A DNA stretch of 64,000 nt from Podarcis raffonei (lineage: Eukaryota > Chordata > Lepidosauria > Squamata > Lacertidae). Below are positions 10,196 through 21,600 of the stretch, one piece after another (the stretch's first letter is position 1; the number at the start of each line of letters is the position of its first letter). A program made the position numbers and the translations under genes. The notes below the pieces were generated by a model that was not told where the DNA came from, searched no databases, and saw nothing but the letters and a program-made list of their open reading frames with translations. Location of the stretch: positions 11,712,538 through 11,776,537 of the forward strand of contig NC_070618.1 in assembly GCF_027172205.1 (NCBI RefSeq), read 5' to 3'.

Positions 10196-10735
10196 CAAGA
10201 GTCAGATGGAGAGATGTCAAGGGTTGCATCCAGCCCACAGGCCTTGCTTGAGCTAGAGGTGGCTGGAACCTTGGCATTTAATGAGTTGCAAAAGGGGAAA
10301 TGGAACTGGCAACTTTCACAGTTGTGTAGTAGATGGAACCTGAGCAGGTACAGCTTTTCATGCAAGCTACACCTGCTAAAATCATCTCATTCACTCAACG
10401 ATTAAAGCTACAGAAGCCTGACCCTCTTTTTCACTTCATCAACCAACATCTTCATTACCCTGGAGTGTGTGTGTCCAAGTACTACAAATGGTCCCCTGCC
10501 ACACAAAGGATTGCAGAAAGTTGATGCACGTTGTCATTCAAATGGTATCAGTGCATCACCCCATGTGATCAATTATGCAGGGCAGGGCTTACCTCCCCCC
10601 CATATTTGATTCAAGTTGGCATCCCTGGGCATAAGTCTCATTAAACCCATTGAGACATGCATAGAAGCAGGCAGCAGCCACCCAGTTTTCAGACACAAAA
10701 CCCACCTTTAGTCCAAACATCCATTTGGGGACATG

Positions 10736-11194
10736 TGTCAGGAGCCGAGGCTGCCATCTTGATAACACAGCGCACAAGTCGTAATTAGCTAGAAGATTTA
10801 TTGCAATGCAAACAATTAGCCTCAGACGTCTAAGCAAACATCCACGGCTTATGAATCAGTTGACCCTTCTGAAGAATGCCTCCTGGTTCTGCAGAATATC
10901 CTGAACCTATGACCCTTACGTTTCTGGATTTGCTTCCTGTCTAATACCTTTCCAATATGTCAACTCTTTGGGCTCAGATGATCAATTGCCTCCACTTCCG
11001 GTGAAGAAATGCTGTTCCTCCTGCTTTGCAAGTCTGCTTGTGCTTCTTGAGTGAGCTGACCTCTCACCCTCCCACTCTCTGCTAACTCCTTATCAACATT
11101 CCATTCTGTGTCGGGGGGGGGCTGCTCCCAGCTATCTGACTGCTTACTAACACATGCTGTGTTTCTCTACTTGGGGCAGGTGTGTTCATGACCA
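10736..11194 (-). mobile_element. solo LTR of an endogenous retrovirus-like element (fossil)
   Basis: On the minus strand it begins TGGTCATGAACAC and ends GGCTCCTGACA, a TG...CA pair, 459 bp. It is flanked by the 4-bp direct repeat CATG (10732-10735 and 11195-11198). A polyadenylation signal AATAAA lies near its minus-strand 3' end (TTGCAATAAATC). No internal viral sequence is attached, so it is a solo LTR left by recombination. A 4-bp duplication is common for gammaretrovirus-like ERVs; the family is otherwise not identified. Limited decay of the duplication suggests moderate age. Confidence 0.6.
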
Positions 11195-12252
11195 CATGTA
11201 TCAAAAGGACAATGCCTTAATGCAAGACATCCAAGGCAGAATAGGCTAGACCTGTCCACCTTTAGGTTTAACTAAGTCCATTGAAATCAGCTCAGTGTGT
11301 GGATTGTTGTTACCATGTGCAAGACTGCAGCCCATCCTGTTTGTGTACACATAGCTTGGGGGCAAAGCACACACTTGGTATGTCCAATATCCCAGGTTCA
11401 GTCCCCAACATCTGCTGAGAAATACACCTGCCCAGGACTCTGGAGAGATGCTACCAGTCACTGTAGCAGACAATAGCAAGGTAGAAGGGCCAGCTCCCTG
11501 ACTATGTATTAGGCAGTTTCCTGTGTTCCTGTGCATTTAGTGTCCCATGTGCTTAAATAACATTTTAATTGCTTTCTGAAGGACAGAGAGGACCATTATC
11601 CCCATGTAACCTGACATCCTGGTACTTCTATTGTTGGATTAAATCAGCACCTCTTACATTTAATTGGCTTTAAGGTAGTACTAAACCACTTTGCTGTCTC
11701 CGGGACTATATTACATCATATCACTGGTGAAGTGACGGAGACTGCCGTTTTCCGTGGAAGCTGGTTAATTATGCTATTTTAAGAGCACCATTAAACCCTG
11801 CCAGTTTTGAATTCTGAACTTCTTTAAACTTGTGGCAGTTTAATTGGCATCTTCTGCGATGAGAGACGGAGCAAAATGGAACCAGGAAAATGCGCCACAC
11901 AGACATGAAGGGAGGAAAAGTGTCCATAATAAATGCACTTTAATGTCAAGTAAATGTTCAGAAAAGAAGGGGAAGATTACATTTGTTTCAAACAAGTAAT
12001 TTGTGCCCCAGTAAGGAAAAGCCGTGCCGATGTTTCCATAATGTTGATGGTGTTGCCGTTTTGAAAAGCATTGTGCAAAGTGAAACCAGCAGGGAAGGAA
12101 AAGGCTTAGTGCATATACATAAGGCCCTATTCAGAGAGCCAGCAGGATTGCACACACTCAACATGGGCATATTGCGACATCTCAGACCAGTCCCACACTA
12201 CAAACATGTTGAGGGAAGGTCTGAAGGAGAGAAGTCTGCCAAAAGTACATAG

Positions 12253-12255
<3 letters not shown>
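11195..12255. other. intergenic DNA between the convergent genes
   Basis: A SINE fragment on the minus strand lies at about 11326-11500 (GGGGGCAAAGCACACACTTG...CCAGGTTCAGTCCCCAACAT). The stretch 11560-12250 shows no repeat I recognise and may include distal ENAM 3' UTR, but no polyadenylation site can be assigned with confidence. Confidence 0.4.

Positions 12256-12306
<51 letters not shown>
12256..12306. repeat. (TC)n microsatellite
   Basis: About 25 uninterrupted TC dinucleotides. Confidence 0.95.
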
Positions 12307-12311
<5 letters not shown>

Positions 12312-12499
12312 GAATTCTGCATGCTTCCAAGAGAATATTTAGGGAAATAACTTCCCCACCCTCACCTATTCCTATGGCCATAATTTGTTTTAAGTTGTTT
12401 TTAATATTGAATTTTAAATTATTGTAACCCACCCTGGGACCTGATGGTGAAGGCAGATAATAAATCGAAATATATTAATAAGAATTTCACCATCCTCTG

Positions 12500-12645
12500 C
12501 AAACAGGTTATAGTAAGGTTACCAGAAATCCCCGTTTCCCGGGGACAGTCCTTTGATTTACAAATCAGTCCCCTGACAAAATCCATCTCCGGAATGGAGA
12601 AGTTGAAAAGTGTCCCTGGATTTATTGGGGGGGGGGGAATCTGGT
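12500..12645. repeat. dispersed repeat fragment (GGGACAGTCC family)
   Basis: The segment with GGGGACAGTCC, TTGATTTACAAATC and AAAGTGTCCCTGGATTTATT resembles, in reverse, the repeats near 54545-54690 and 57330-57475 (TAAATCTGGGACTGTCCCT). A G homopolymer follows. Confidence 0.45.
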
Positions 12646-12940
12646 AAGCTTAGGTTTTAGAGAGTTTCAGGAGCCCATTTTGGTCGAGTCCTACAGAAAA
12701 CCAGAAGAAAGGTTGAAGGTTAGAATGTTGAAGGGTGAAACGCCAGCGAGGTTTGAAAAACCAAATACCAAATGACCTACACAAGCTATCTACACAGTTC
12801 AGCTGTTATTTCCCCCTCTTTGTAATTATGCAATTATGTACGTTCCATTTTCCTGCATCTGTGCTCTGAATGAGCCTGCCGTTGTCATTTTTTAGAGATG
12901 CTGTTTTCCAAACTTGAAAAAAAGGAGGTTCTTTAGCATT

Positions 12941-15655
12941 TCATTTGTTTGGGAACAGTAAACAGTCCGGTGTCCTTTCCTTTGCTTGCTCAGCCAATTC
13001 TTCTCCCGGGGATCCGAATTTCAATGGTGCTTCTTCTATATCATGGGATGGATCAGTACTAGAGATTGGCTGTGGTACAGGTGGCACCATGATGTTTGGC
13101 TTCCTGGTGGGCAATGGGTTATCTGGATAAAACTGATCGTGCTGCTGATCACCAGATGGAGCTCCCGTGCTGGATAAATACTGCTTTAACCAGCTTCCAA
13201 AGCATGGAGTCCTCTTGAACCCAAGTGCTGAGCGTTCTCCTTTCCTAGCATCTTCACCATCATGAGCTGCACTTCTGATCCCTTGAGGTGGCGGTGGTAC
13301 ATTTTCAGGTACAAACTTCATAGAAGCTGCCCTTTCAGATTCTCTTTTGGACTGATTTTCCCCCACGATCCAAGCAAGGACATTGTGTCCGTCACCTCGG
13401 ATGCTGCTTCCATAGCAAGGTGTGTTCCTTGGTACAGGTAGACCAGTTTCATAGTTGGCTTCAGGTTCATTCTGTTTTCTTAGGTGAGATTTGGAGCAGG
13501 GTGGACCAGTCTGTAGGCCTGCTATTTCCTCTCCATATGCATCCAAGTTTTCTCTCTGTGATTTTGTTTCCCCAGCCTTTAGAGAAATATCCCTGTGATT
13601 AGACTGAATGCCAGCTGGGTAGGGGGCATGCCTGGCGTGCTTTGCATGGTTGCTCTCTGGATATGTCGAGCTTCCTTTTTGCTCCCATGAAGCAAACTGG
13701 AAATGAGGGGCACTTTGCAGTGGTGCCAGTAAGTTCTCTCTTGGCGCTGGGGAGTCACCTGCACAGCACAGGTGGCTGTCAGTCGTGTGTGAGGTGACAG
13801 TTCTGGGTTCTCTTGGGTAATCACCTGGGTACCTCAGTGTGTCAGAATGATGTCTTCTTTCTGCAATATCAATACTGGAGATTGGTGGTCTCCCATGCAT
13901 GGCTCCTTCTGTGTCTTCAGCATGCGCTGGGTTTTTCCTGAAGTCTGTGGGGTAGGTATCAAAGTAGTGCGAAGTTTCTTTCGGGGCAGATGGGCCCACC
14001 ATTTGGGGGACCCAAACATCTCTTTCGGGATACTGTGGTCTGCTTTGAAGGAGAGTGCCACTTTGTAATGGAGAATGTGGTGCTTGGTTCTCCAGATTCC
14101 TTTCTCTGGGTCCGAATGCATTGTTCACGCGATATGGGGTGTTTTCTGTTTGTCTCAAACGTTCTGCACCACGAACTGGAGAATGTTCTTCTGGAGTCCA
14201 CCGGTTAATTTCCTCATATGGCAAATTACTTCTTTGGTTGGCTGGATTCTCCATAGAATATTTTGGATATGCATGGTGTTGAGTTGGATTGTATGGAGGG
14301 TTTCTGTATTCTCTGTCAAGGTCAAGCACCTGTTTTTCTTGGGTCCATGGGTTTTGCCTGGGATATGGCTCACGCTCCTGCAGAACGTTTCTGTGATAGG
14401 TGTTTCTTTGCATCTGATTTGAAGGCAAATCTGGAGAATATGGTGGACTTTCTCTTTGGTTTGCTGGGCTCATTGTGGGTGAATGTTCTCTATCCTCCCA
14501 TCCTCTGGGATAAAAGGAATGGGATTGTTGGGCATTGAGATCGCTTTCGGAGTAAGCGGAATGTCCCGTTCGTTGAAAAGAACCAGATGAATACATTGAA
14601 TTATACCTGGGAGGAGCATCTCCGAAGACCTGTGGATCTTCTTGGTTGTTCCACCTCCGGTTTTGTGAAGGTTGAAATTGTTCTCTTTCATGATCTGGAT
14701 GAATAAAGGGCTTCTCCTTCCACTCATACCACCGGGCTTCTGTTTCAAATGGAGTTCTGCTTGTGGCTGAGAATGCTTCCTGATGGGAAAATGCACGTGT
14801 TCGGTGCATTCCAGAAGGCTGATGCCGTTCAGTGTATTCTCTTTCATTATAGACATCCTCAACTCGTCCTGCTGTATTAAACTGCGAATCCAGGGAATGG
14901 CCTTCAGATGGAGAATGATTTAGACCATTATCCCTGTAGACTGGAACTTTATTCCACTGGCCTTGTGGATCAGAACTAGGAAAAGGCACTCTTTCTCTTT
15001 GACCTGATGGGTTCCTCTCAAGATAATGGGGTTGCTCATATAAGTTAGGTCTATTGTTTACTGAGGGAGGGTTGCTGTTTGTATTCTGGAGATTGCCTCT
15101 GTGGTTAGAGTACTCTCCATAAGTCAAGGAATTTTTTGGGTTTTCAGTTTGGGTAGAGGGGTTTCCTCTAGAAATCAAAGCATTGTGCCTTGTATCTCCC
15201 ATATCTGGTTGGGGCTTATAGACATGTGCACCATACCCTGGGGGTTGTTGGCCCCCTGAAGGAAAGCTTTGAATGACATTGACATCTGGAGATGGAGGCC
15301 TTTGACTTGAGGGATCAATGCCATTCCATGTTGCTCCATTCCTTGCTGACACATGAGCCGTGGGTGACGGTGTTGGGATCCCGTTTCCACTGAGCAAGTT
15401 CCTCTCAAGGCCTGGCGAATTAGCCCCATTGCCGGCTGAACTGAGCCCAGAAGCAGTGCCATTCGCTGCCTGGCTTGGTTGATTAGAGATGGTTGAATTT
15501 GTTTCCAAGACCGTTGAGTTGGTTGCAGGATCAGCTGTTGGGCTCTCTTTAGGGGTTTCCTTTTCTTTTGCCTCTTCAAAGTCTTGCTCAAGCATTTCTT
15601 CAGAATACGGAGCTCTGCCTCCCATCCCAAGGTAGCCATATCCATAATAGGGGGT
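12941..15655 (-). CDS. ENAM: ENAM large last coding exon (904 aa and stop)
   Basis: The acceptor is TTATATTTGTAG|ACC (minus strand), then TPYYGYGYLGMGGRAPYSEE. The exon is Pro/Asn/Ser/Tyr-rich and hydrophilic, with repeated N-x-S/T sites near its start (ATNSTVLETNSTISNQ). Late cysteine motifs line up with mammalian ENAM: HLCCAGDSPAPRENLL, RNTPCYGSSIRGDGHN, RTPCFGSWLKQYLSSTG, and the end RTPDCLLFPNK before TGA. The single uninterrupted frame of 2.7 kb is strong evidence of purifying selection. Overlapping frames on both strands are shadows. Confidence 0.97.
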   Translation of the reverse strand, partial: TPYYGYGYLGMGGRAPYSEEMLEQDFEEAKEKETPKESPTADPATNSTVLETNSTISNQPSQAANGTASGLSSAGNGANSPGLERNLLSGNGIPTPSPTAHVSARNGATWNGIDPSSQRPPSPDVNVIQSFPSGGQQPPGYGAHVYKPQPDMGDTRHNALISRGNPSTQTENPKNSLTYGEYSNHRGNLQNTNSNPPSVNNRPNLYEQPHYLERNPSGQRERVPFPSSDPQGQWNKVPVYRDNGLNHSPSEGHSLDSQFNTAGRVEDVYNEREYTERHQPSGMHRTRAFSHQEAFSATSRTPFETEARWYEWKEKPFIHPDHEREQFQPSQNRRWNNQEDPQVFGDAPPRYNSMYSSGSFQRTGHSAYSESDLNAQQSHSFYPRGWEDREHSPTMSPANQRESPPYSPDLPSNQMQRNTYHRNVLQEREPYPRQNPWTQEKQVLDLDREYRNPPYNPTQHHAYPKYSMENPANQRSNLPYEEINRWTPEEHSPVRGAERLRQTENTPYRVNNAFGPRERNLENQAPHSPLQSGTLLQSRPQYPERDVWVPQMVGPSAPKETSHYFDTYPTDFRKNPAHAEDTEGAMHGRPPISSIDIAERRHHSDTLRYPGDYPREPRTVTSHTTDSHLCCAGDSPAPRENLLAPLQSAPHFQFASWEQKGSSTYPESNHAKHARHAPYPAGIQSNHRDISLKAGETKSQRENLDAYGEEIAGLQTGPPCSKSHLRKQNEPEANYETGLPVPRNTPCYGSSIRGDGHNVLAWIVGENQSKRESERAASMKFVPENVPPPPQGIRSAAHDGEDARKGERSALGFKRTPCFGSWLKQYLSSTGAPSGDQQHDQFYPDNPLPTRKPNIMVPPVPQPISSTDPSHDIEEAPLKFGSPGEELAEQAKERTPDCLLFPNK

Positions 15656-18600
15656 CTACAAATATAATTAAGAGAGTAAAACAGTTTGATACCACCCAAT
15701 GCAATAAAATTGTGAATGAAATGTTATTGTTAATAGAATTATAAAAGTTATTTTAACTGTGGCTTAAAGGCCTTGACCTCAGAACTGCATCCATCACTCA
15801 GCAGTCCTGAGCACTAGAATCAGGAAACATTAAAGCCATGTGGTCTGTGCATCCTGACCTTCCTGAAGGTCAAGGGAAGGGAGGGCTCCCAAGTGAACAT
15901 TATAGCAGGAGAACGTAGAAGGATGCCTCAGACGTCCTCTTTCCTGCAGCTTCATATACAGTTTAGCTCACACCATCCCAATTATATCAAATTGTATTTA
16001 CCCCTTCTTCATTGCTGGCAGGTGGCTGTCCAAATGGCATACGCTGGAGAAAAAGAAAATCGAGTAAGTTTGGACAGACTTTGCGGGGAGGGCATTGAAA
16101 TTAGATTGCTTAGCTATTCTAAAACATAAAGACCAGTGTCTAAGCACACATGATGTGTTGAAATTTGCAAGGTTCTCCCTCGCTTCTCAGACATGAGCTA
16201 TCTGATGAATAATGAGGGACAGATTCATACCCACCCACCACACTACAAAAAGTGCTTAACTTCTTCCCCCTTTGTTCTACTGAATTCGTTTCTTTATATT
16301 TCTAATGGAAGAATCAACATCATTTTGGATTCACTGTATGGATCTATATTAGTTTCACAGGGCTTGTTTATTTAGTTTTATAACTTTTTCAGAACCACAA
16401 CAACACAATTAAAACATCCATAATCTTAAGAATATAACACAATCTCTAGCAGCCCATGGAGATACTAATAGAATTCAGACAAAGGCATTGTCAATCAATC
16501 ATTCCTGATTAAACAAGCCATTTTAGCTATGGGATAGAGCTAAGTGGTCCCCAAAATTGTCCCCACTACCCCCAAAGCCTTTAAATGGAATATCTTACTC
16601 CCTGATATGGACCAAATGGTTGCTGTTGGAAGCCTCCATGACCAAACATCTACAATGCAGAAGAAAAACAGCCACGTTAGCATAATTGTAATTTAACGAG
16701 GAAGTGGCACCAATTCCATTCATCATCCATCCTTTTATTTGTATACCACCTTTCCATAGTTAAATCAGTGCTCAAGGTGGCTTACAACATGACAAGATTT
16801 ATGTAATTACCAACACAACAAAAGTCATACACAATAAATAAAACACATCAAAAGTACACTATGAAATTGAAAACAATTTCCACATAAATCATAAAATCTA
16901 GGTAAAAATGTTAAAAAGGTAAAGGGACCTCTGGAGGGTTAAGTCCACTCAAAGGCGAGTGTGGGGTTGCGGCGCTCATCTCGCTTTCAGGCCGAGGGAG
17001 CCGGCGTTTGTCCACAGGCAGCTTTCCAGGTCATGTGGCCAGCATGACTAAACCACTTCTGGCGCATTAATATCAATCACAATTTAAAATGACATAGATA
17101 AAAAATAAAAGCATTTTTTAAAAAAACAAAACAAAAACAGGGCCTTCTCTGCTGAGGAGCAGCAGCAACACTCCTTTATGGAGCCTGTCAGGCCCCACCC
17201 CAAGCCAGGTGGAGAGTAGCAGGGCAGGGCCCTTCAGGCTCCCAGCAGGTCAGCACCAATTCCCACTTCCGCTTCTAGCTCTAAGTGCTTTTCAGAGATC
17301 AGAGCGTCTGAACAGCATCAGAATGACCAAGAAGATAAGAGAGAATGGGGAGAGATCTAGGAGACACAACGATCCAAAAAAATGCAGCCCCCTGATTCTG
17401 CTTAAGTTTTTCGTGGATTCTTCCTTTCACCCCTAATCACATGACAGATCATTTTGGCACCTGTTGACTCTACCATAAGAACCACAGATCTGGTGTTTCC
17501 CAGTGTTTTCATGGTACAAAAACATGGACCATAATGGAACTGCATAATTTTTACAAGGAATCTCCTCAAAATCACCCAACCACAGGCGTGGTTTCTGATT
17601 TATCGGTGGTTCGCTAGTCTTCCTATGTAAACAAAAATCACAAAGATCTGTGAGTAAGCATGCATTGGACCAATGTTGTCGTGGTGCTGGATCTATTGAA
17701 GAAATCTTAGTAGATTTCTACTAAGGGGGTAGGCATTCTTTCAGATAAGGTACACACGTGTCACAATGGGGATCATTTTCAAAAGTATGATTATTGGCAG
17801 TTAATGATATTAATGAATCCATCAATATACCGCTTAATGCCAAAATGAGCTTCTAAGCACTTCCTCCCATGTTTGAGAGGAGGAAGCTTTGGCTGCCCTG
17901 AGAAAGCATCTTCCACCTGTGAATTTAGAAGAATTTAACTTAGAAGCATTTTTATTTTAAGGAGAGATCTGCTGGCCAATTAATCAGAAGTCCTTTTTAA
18001 TCAAAAACAAAACAAAACAAAATACCCCACAACTGTGGCCCTTAAAAGTTCTCTGTGTGTGTAAAACAAGGGACATCCATTCACCTGAGGGAAGTGCCAA
18101 GGAGATTGTTGCTGTGGTGGAAATGCCTGGAGGAGGAAAGAGAAGGTGTCATTGTGACAAAATCTAACACTCCCTGCAAAAAAACAACAACCAGTCACTA
18201 TGTAATGATTACAATAAAAAAGAATAGTGTGATTCCACCTACCGTATTTTTTGTCCCATAGGATGCTCCGTCCCATAGGACGCACCTAGGTGTTTTTTTT
18301 TTGGGGGGGGGAATAAAGGAATTTCCCCCCCTTTATTTCCCCCCCAAAACCAGGTCGAGGAAACCGAAGCAGGTCGAGGAACAGCGGGACGGCGGCGCTG
18401 TGCCTCCTTGCTGTCCCCCGAGCTTGTGGGGCTGGCCGATGTCTGTCTGGCACATGGGGTGCACGGGGCGGCAGGCTGCTATCCGCAGCGTGTTGGAGCC
18501 CTACGGGGAACTGGGATGCTTTGTGGGGGGAAATGTGCTTTAAACGTATGGTGTGTACAGTCCAGTGCTGGCACATGTGCAATACGTCACATGCTCTCAT

Positions 18601-21600
18601 TTTTCTTCCCCTTATACCCCTCCTTTCTGATGCGTATGTCCTATAATCATAGCCTAAAAATGAAAACTAGGGTCGCCACCTGTGTCTTTTTCCTGTGTCT
18701 TTAGGGTGGCCACTTATGCATGGGCACAATTTAGACAAATTTTTTGTAATTTGCATAGGAAGAAAGTGAATCTCCCCATAGTGGGAAGACTGTGACCAAG
18801 TGACATTGGTGCCAGCTCAGTCTGCCATCCAAATACTAATTTCAAGGCCACAGCTCTCCCATCTTGGGGTTCTTTATTTTTAACCCATATACGGGCAGAT
18901 CAGTCCTTCAAATAGAGAATGCCTTCAAATATAGGACCCCCCGCCGTAAAGTAGGCCAAGGGGTCACCCTAACATTTTGTGATAAGTAGAACATTTGCAG
19001 CTTCTTTCCCTGACCTGCAAATTGCAGCGATGGGAGTAAGGGTTGAAGGCAAGGATTGACCCAAGACATATTGTTGCCTGAGGCAAAGGTCAATATGGCA
19101 CCTCCTCTCAGCCCTGGTCCATGTACAGAAGCTGACTGGACTGGCAGCCGGCTCTTACTTCAATGGGACAGCATGATCCGCCACCCACCTGAGCAAAACA
19201 AATTATATTAGGAGCTTCAGGAAAGGTTGTGTGGAACTCACAGCTCTGTCCTCCAACAGAGGGAAGCATGTGTGTGTGTGTGTGTGTATGGCTTCCACTG
19301 CTGCCCTAAAACATCTGCTGCCTGAAGCAGATCCCTCATTCTGGCTAATGATAGGGCCGTCCCTGCTGATCCCTTGTGCTGGTAGACAGTGAGATGCCGG
19401 GGACACTGGAGCAATTTCCCCCCAGATCAAACTTGCTTGTTTACCTGAGGCTGTTGCTGCTTCCCCCTTTGGGGTTGATGAACCAGCACTTGTTGGTGAG
19501 TCTGAGAAGGGTAGGTATTTTGAGGCTGCTTTGGTGGCGGCTGTAATCGTGGTTGTGGCTGCGGACGCCTCGGAAGTTGTGGTTTTAACTGCGGCCTTGG
19601 CTGCAGCCTGATGTTTGGCTGCCTGGCCACTGGAGTTTGGTGAGGTTTGCGTGGAGGCAGCCTGGCGACTTGATGCACTGGTGTCTGCTGTGGCCAGAGG
19701 AGAAATCTCTGCTGGGGCAACATAGGCTGCTGGGGGAACATCTGCAGGAAACCCGAGCGATAGCCATATAAAGAAGCTGCCAAATGAGCCAGCTGAAATG
19801 TGATTAAAAGAGAAATAAAAGCAGCACATGGTGAGAAAGCATTTCTGACTGGAGTGTTGATCTAAGACTAGTGAAACCCAGGTTCAGATACCTTCTCTGC
19901 CATGAAGTTCGCTGGATGGCCTTGGGTCATGAGGATAAATTGAAGGAGAGCCATATGCGCCGCATTGAGATCCTTAGTGGCAAGGCAGGATATACATGTT
20001 TTTAAATACTGTATTTTTTGCTCTATAAGACTCACTTTTTCCCTCCTAAAAAGTAAGGGGAAATGTGTGTGCATCTTATGGCGCGAATGCAGACTGCGCA
20101 GCTATCCCAGAAGCCAGAACAGCAAGAGGGATTGCTGCTTTCGCTGCGCAGCGATCCCTCTTGCTGTTCTGGCTTCTGAGATTCAGAATATTTTTTTTTC
20201 TTGTTTCCCTCCTCCAAAAATTAGGTGCGTCTTGTGGTCTGGTGCGTCTTATAGAGCAAAAAATACGGTATGTGTTGGAAGCTGCCCAGAGTGGCTGGGG
20301 CAATCCAGTCAGATGGGTGCAGTACAAATTATAAAGAAATAATAATAAAAACATGTAATAAAATTATAGAATAATAGAGTTGAACGGGATCATCTATTCC
20401 AACTCTCTGCAATGCAGGCATCTTTTGTCCAATGTGGGGCTTGAACCCATAACCCTAAGATTAAGTGTCTCATGGTCTACTGACTGAGCTATCCACTGAA
20501 GTATAGAAAGTGTATGTTTCAAGAACCAAGAAAAGAGTGAACTTACTTGTGGGGAATTCATGTAGCCATACGGACCAAACTGCATCATCTGTGAAGAAAT
20601 ATATCTGTCAGACTGTGTTTCATTTGAATCTGGCTCTCCGTGAACAACAGTATTTAAACAGAACCGGTTTTCAGTTGAATCAACTTGATTCTAGTCCCAC
20701 TGGCTTCACTAGTACTGAGAGAGGGTAAATTATCCCTGGCCTGCATCCTGTCAGTCATTTCAAAATGCTGGAAGTGATAAATTATTTTCTAAGCCTGCCG
20801 AACCTCACTTGTTTTCAGAGCTGCCTAGACCATGGGTAGGCAAACTAAGGCCTGGGGGCAGGATCAGGCCCAAGCGCCTTCAAAATCCGGCCCGCGGATG
20901 GTCCAGGAATCAGCATGTTTTTACATGAGTAGAATGTGTCCTTTTATTTAAAATGCATCTCTGAGTTATTTGTGGGGCATAGGAATTCGTTCATCCCCCT
21001 CCCCCCAAAAAAATATAGTTTGGCCCCCACAAAGTCTGAGGGACAGTGGACTGGCCCCCTGCTGAAAAAGTGTGCTGACCCAGCCCTAGACAATAAGCTG
21101 AGAACTACAGCTGTACAGAGACAAACTTGAAATGGGCAAATTTGAACCCAGGCATGGAAGAATTCTGCCTAGGTTGGACAGGGGTAAAGGAAGGCAGGGC
21201 TCAACCCTCCCCCCCCCACCTGACAAGCTACACCAGCTGAGTTTCAGTCTTCTACACAACAAATAAAGGTGCAAGAGTCCTGTCCTGTTCTGTTTTTCAC
21301 CTGGCCACTCTATGCTGCCAGATGTTGAGTTCATCAAGGGAAAATGTTTGCATAAGAGAGTGTGTGAGACTGTTGCTTCTCTTTGGGGATGGGGTGTATA
21401 TACAGTGGTACCTCGGGTTACATACGCTTCAGGTTACGTATGCTTCAAGTTACAGACTCTGCTAACCCATAAATAGTGCTTCAGGTTAAGAACTTTGCTT
21501 CAGGATGAGAACAGAAATCATGCTCTGGCGGTGCGGTGGCAGCGGGAGGCCCCATTAGCTAAAGTGGTGCTTCAGGTTAAGAACAGTTTCAGGTTAAGTA

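Noticed and set aside
11983-12252. 89-codon plus-strand frame between the convergent genes, considered as JCHAIN
   Set aside because: It lacks the J-chain CKC motif and cysteine spacing and has no signal peptide.
13420-14868. Several long frames opposite to or overlapping the large ENAM exon
   Set aside because: They are shadows of the ENAM frame, without starts, splice sites or family resemblance.
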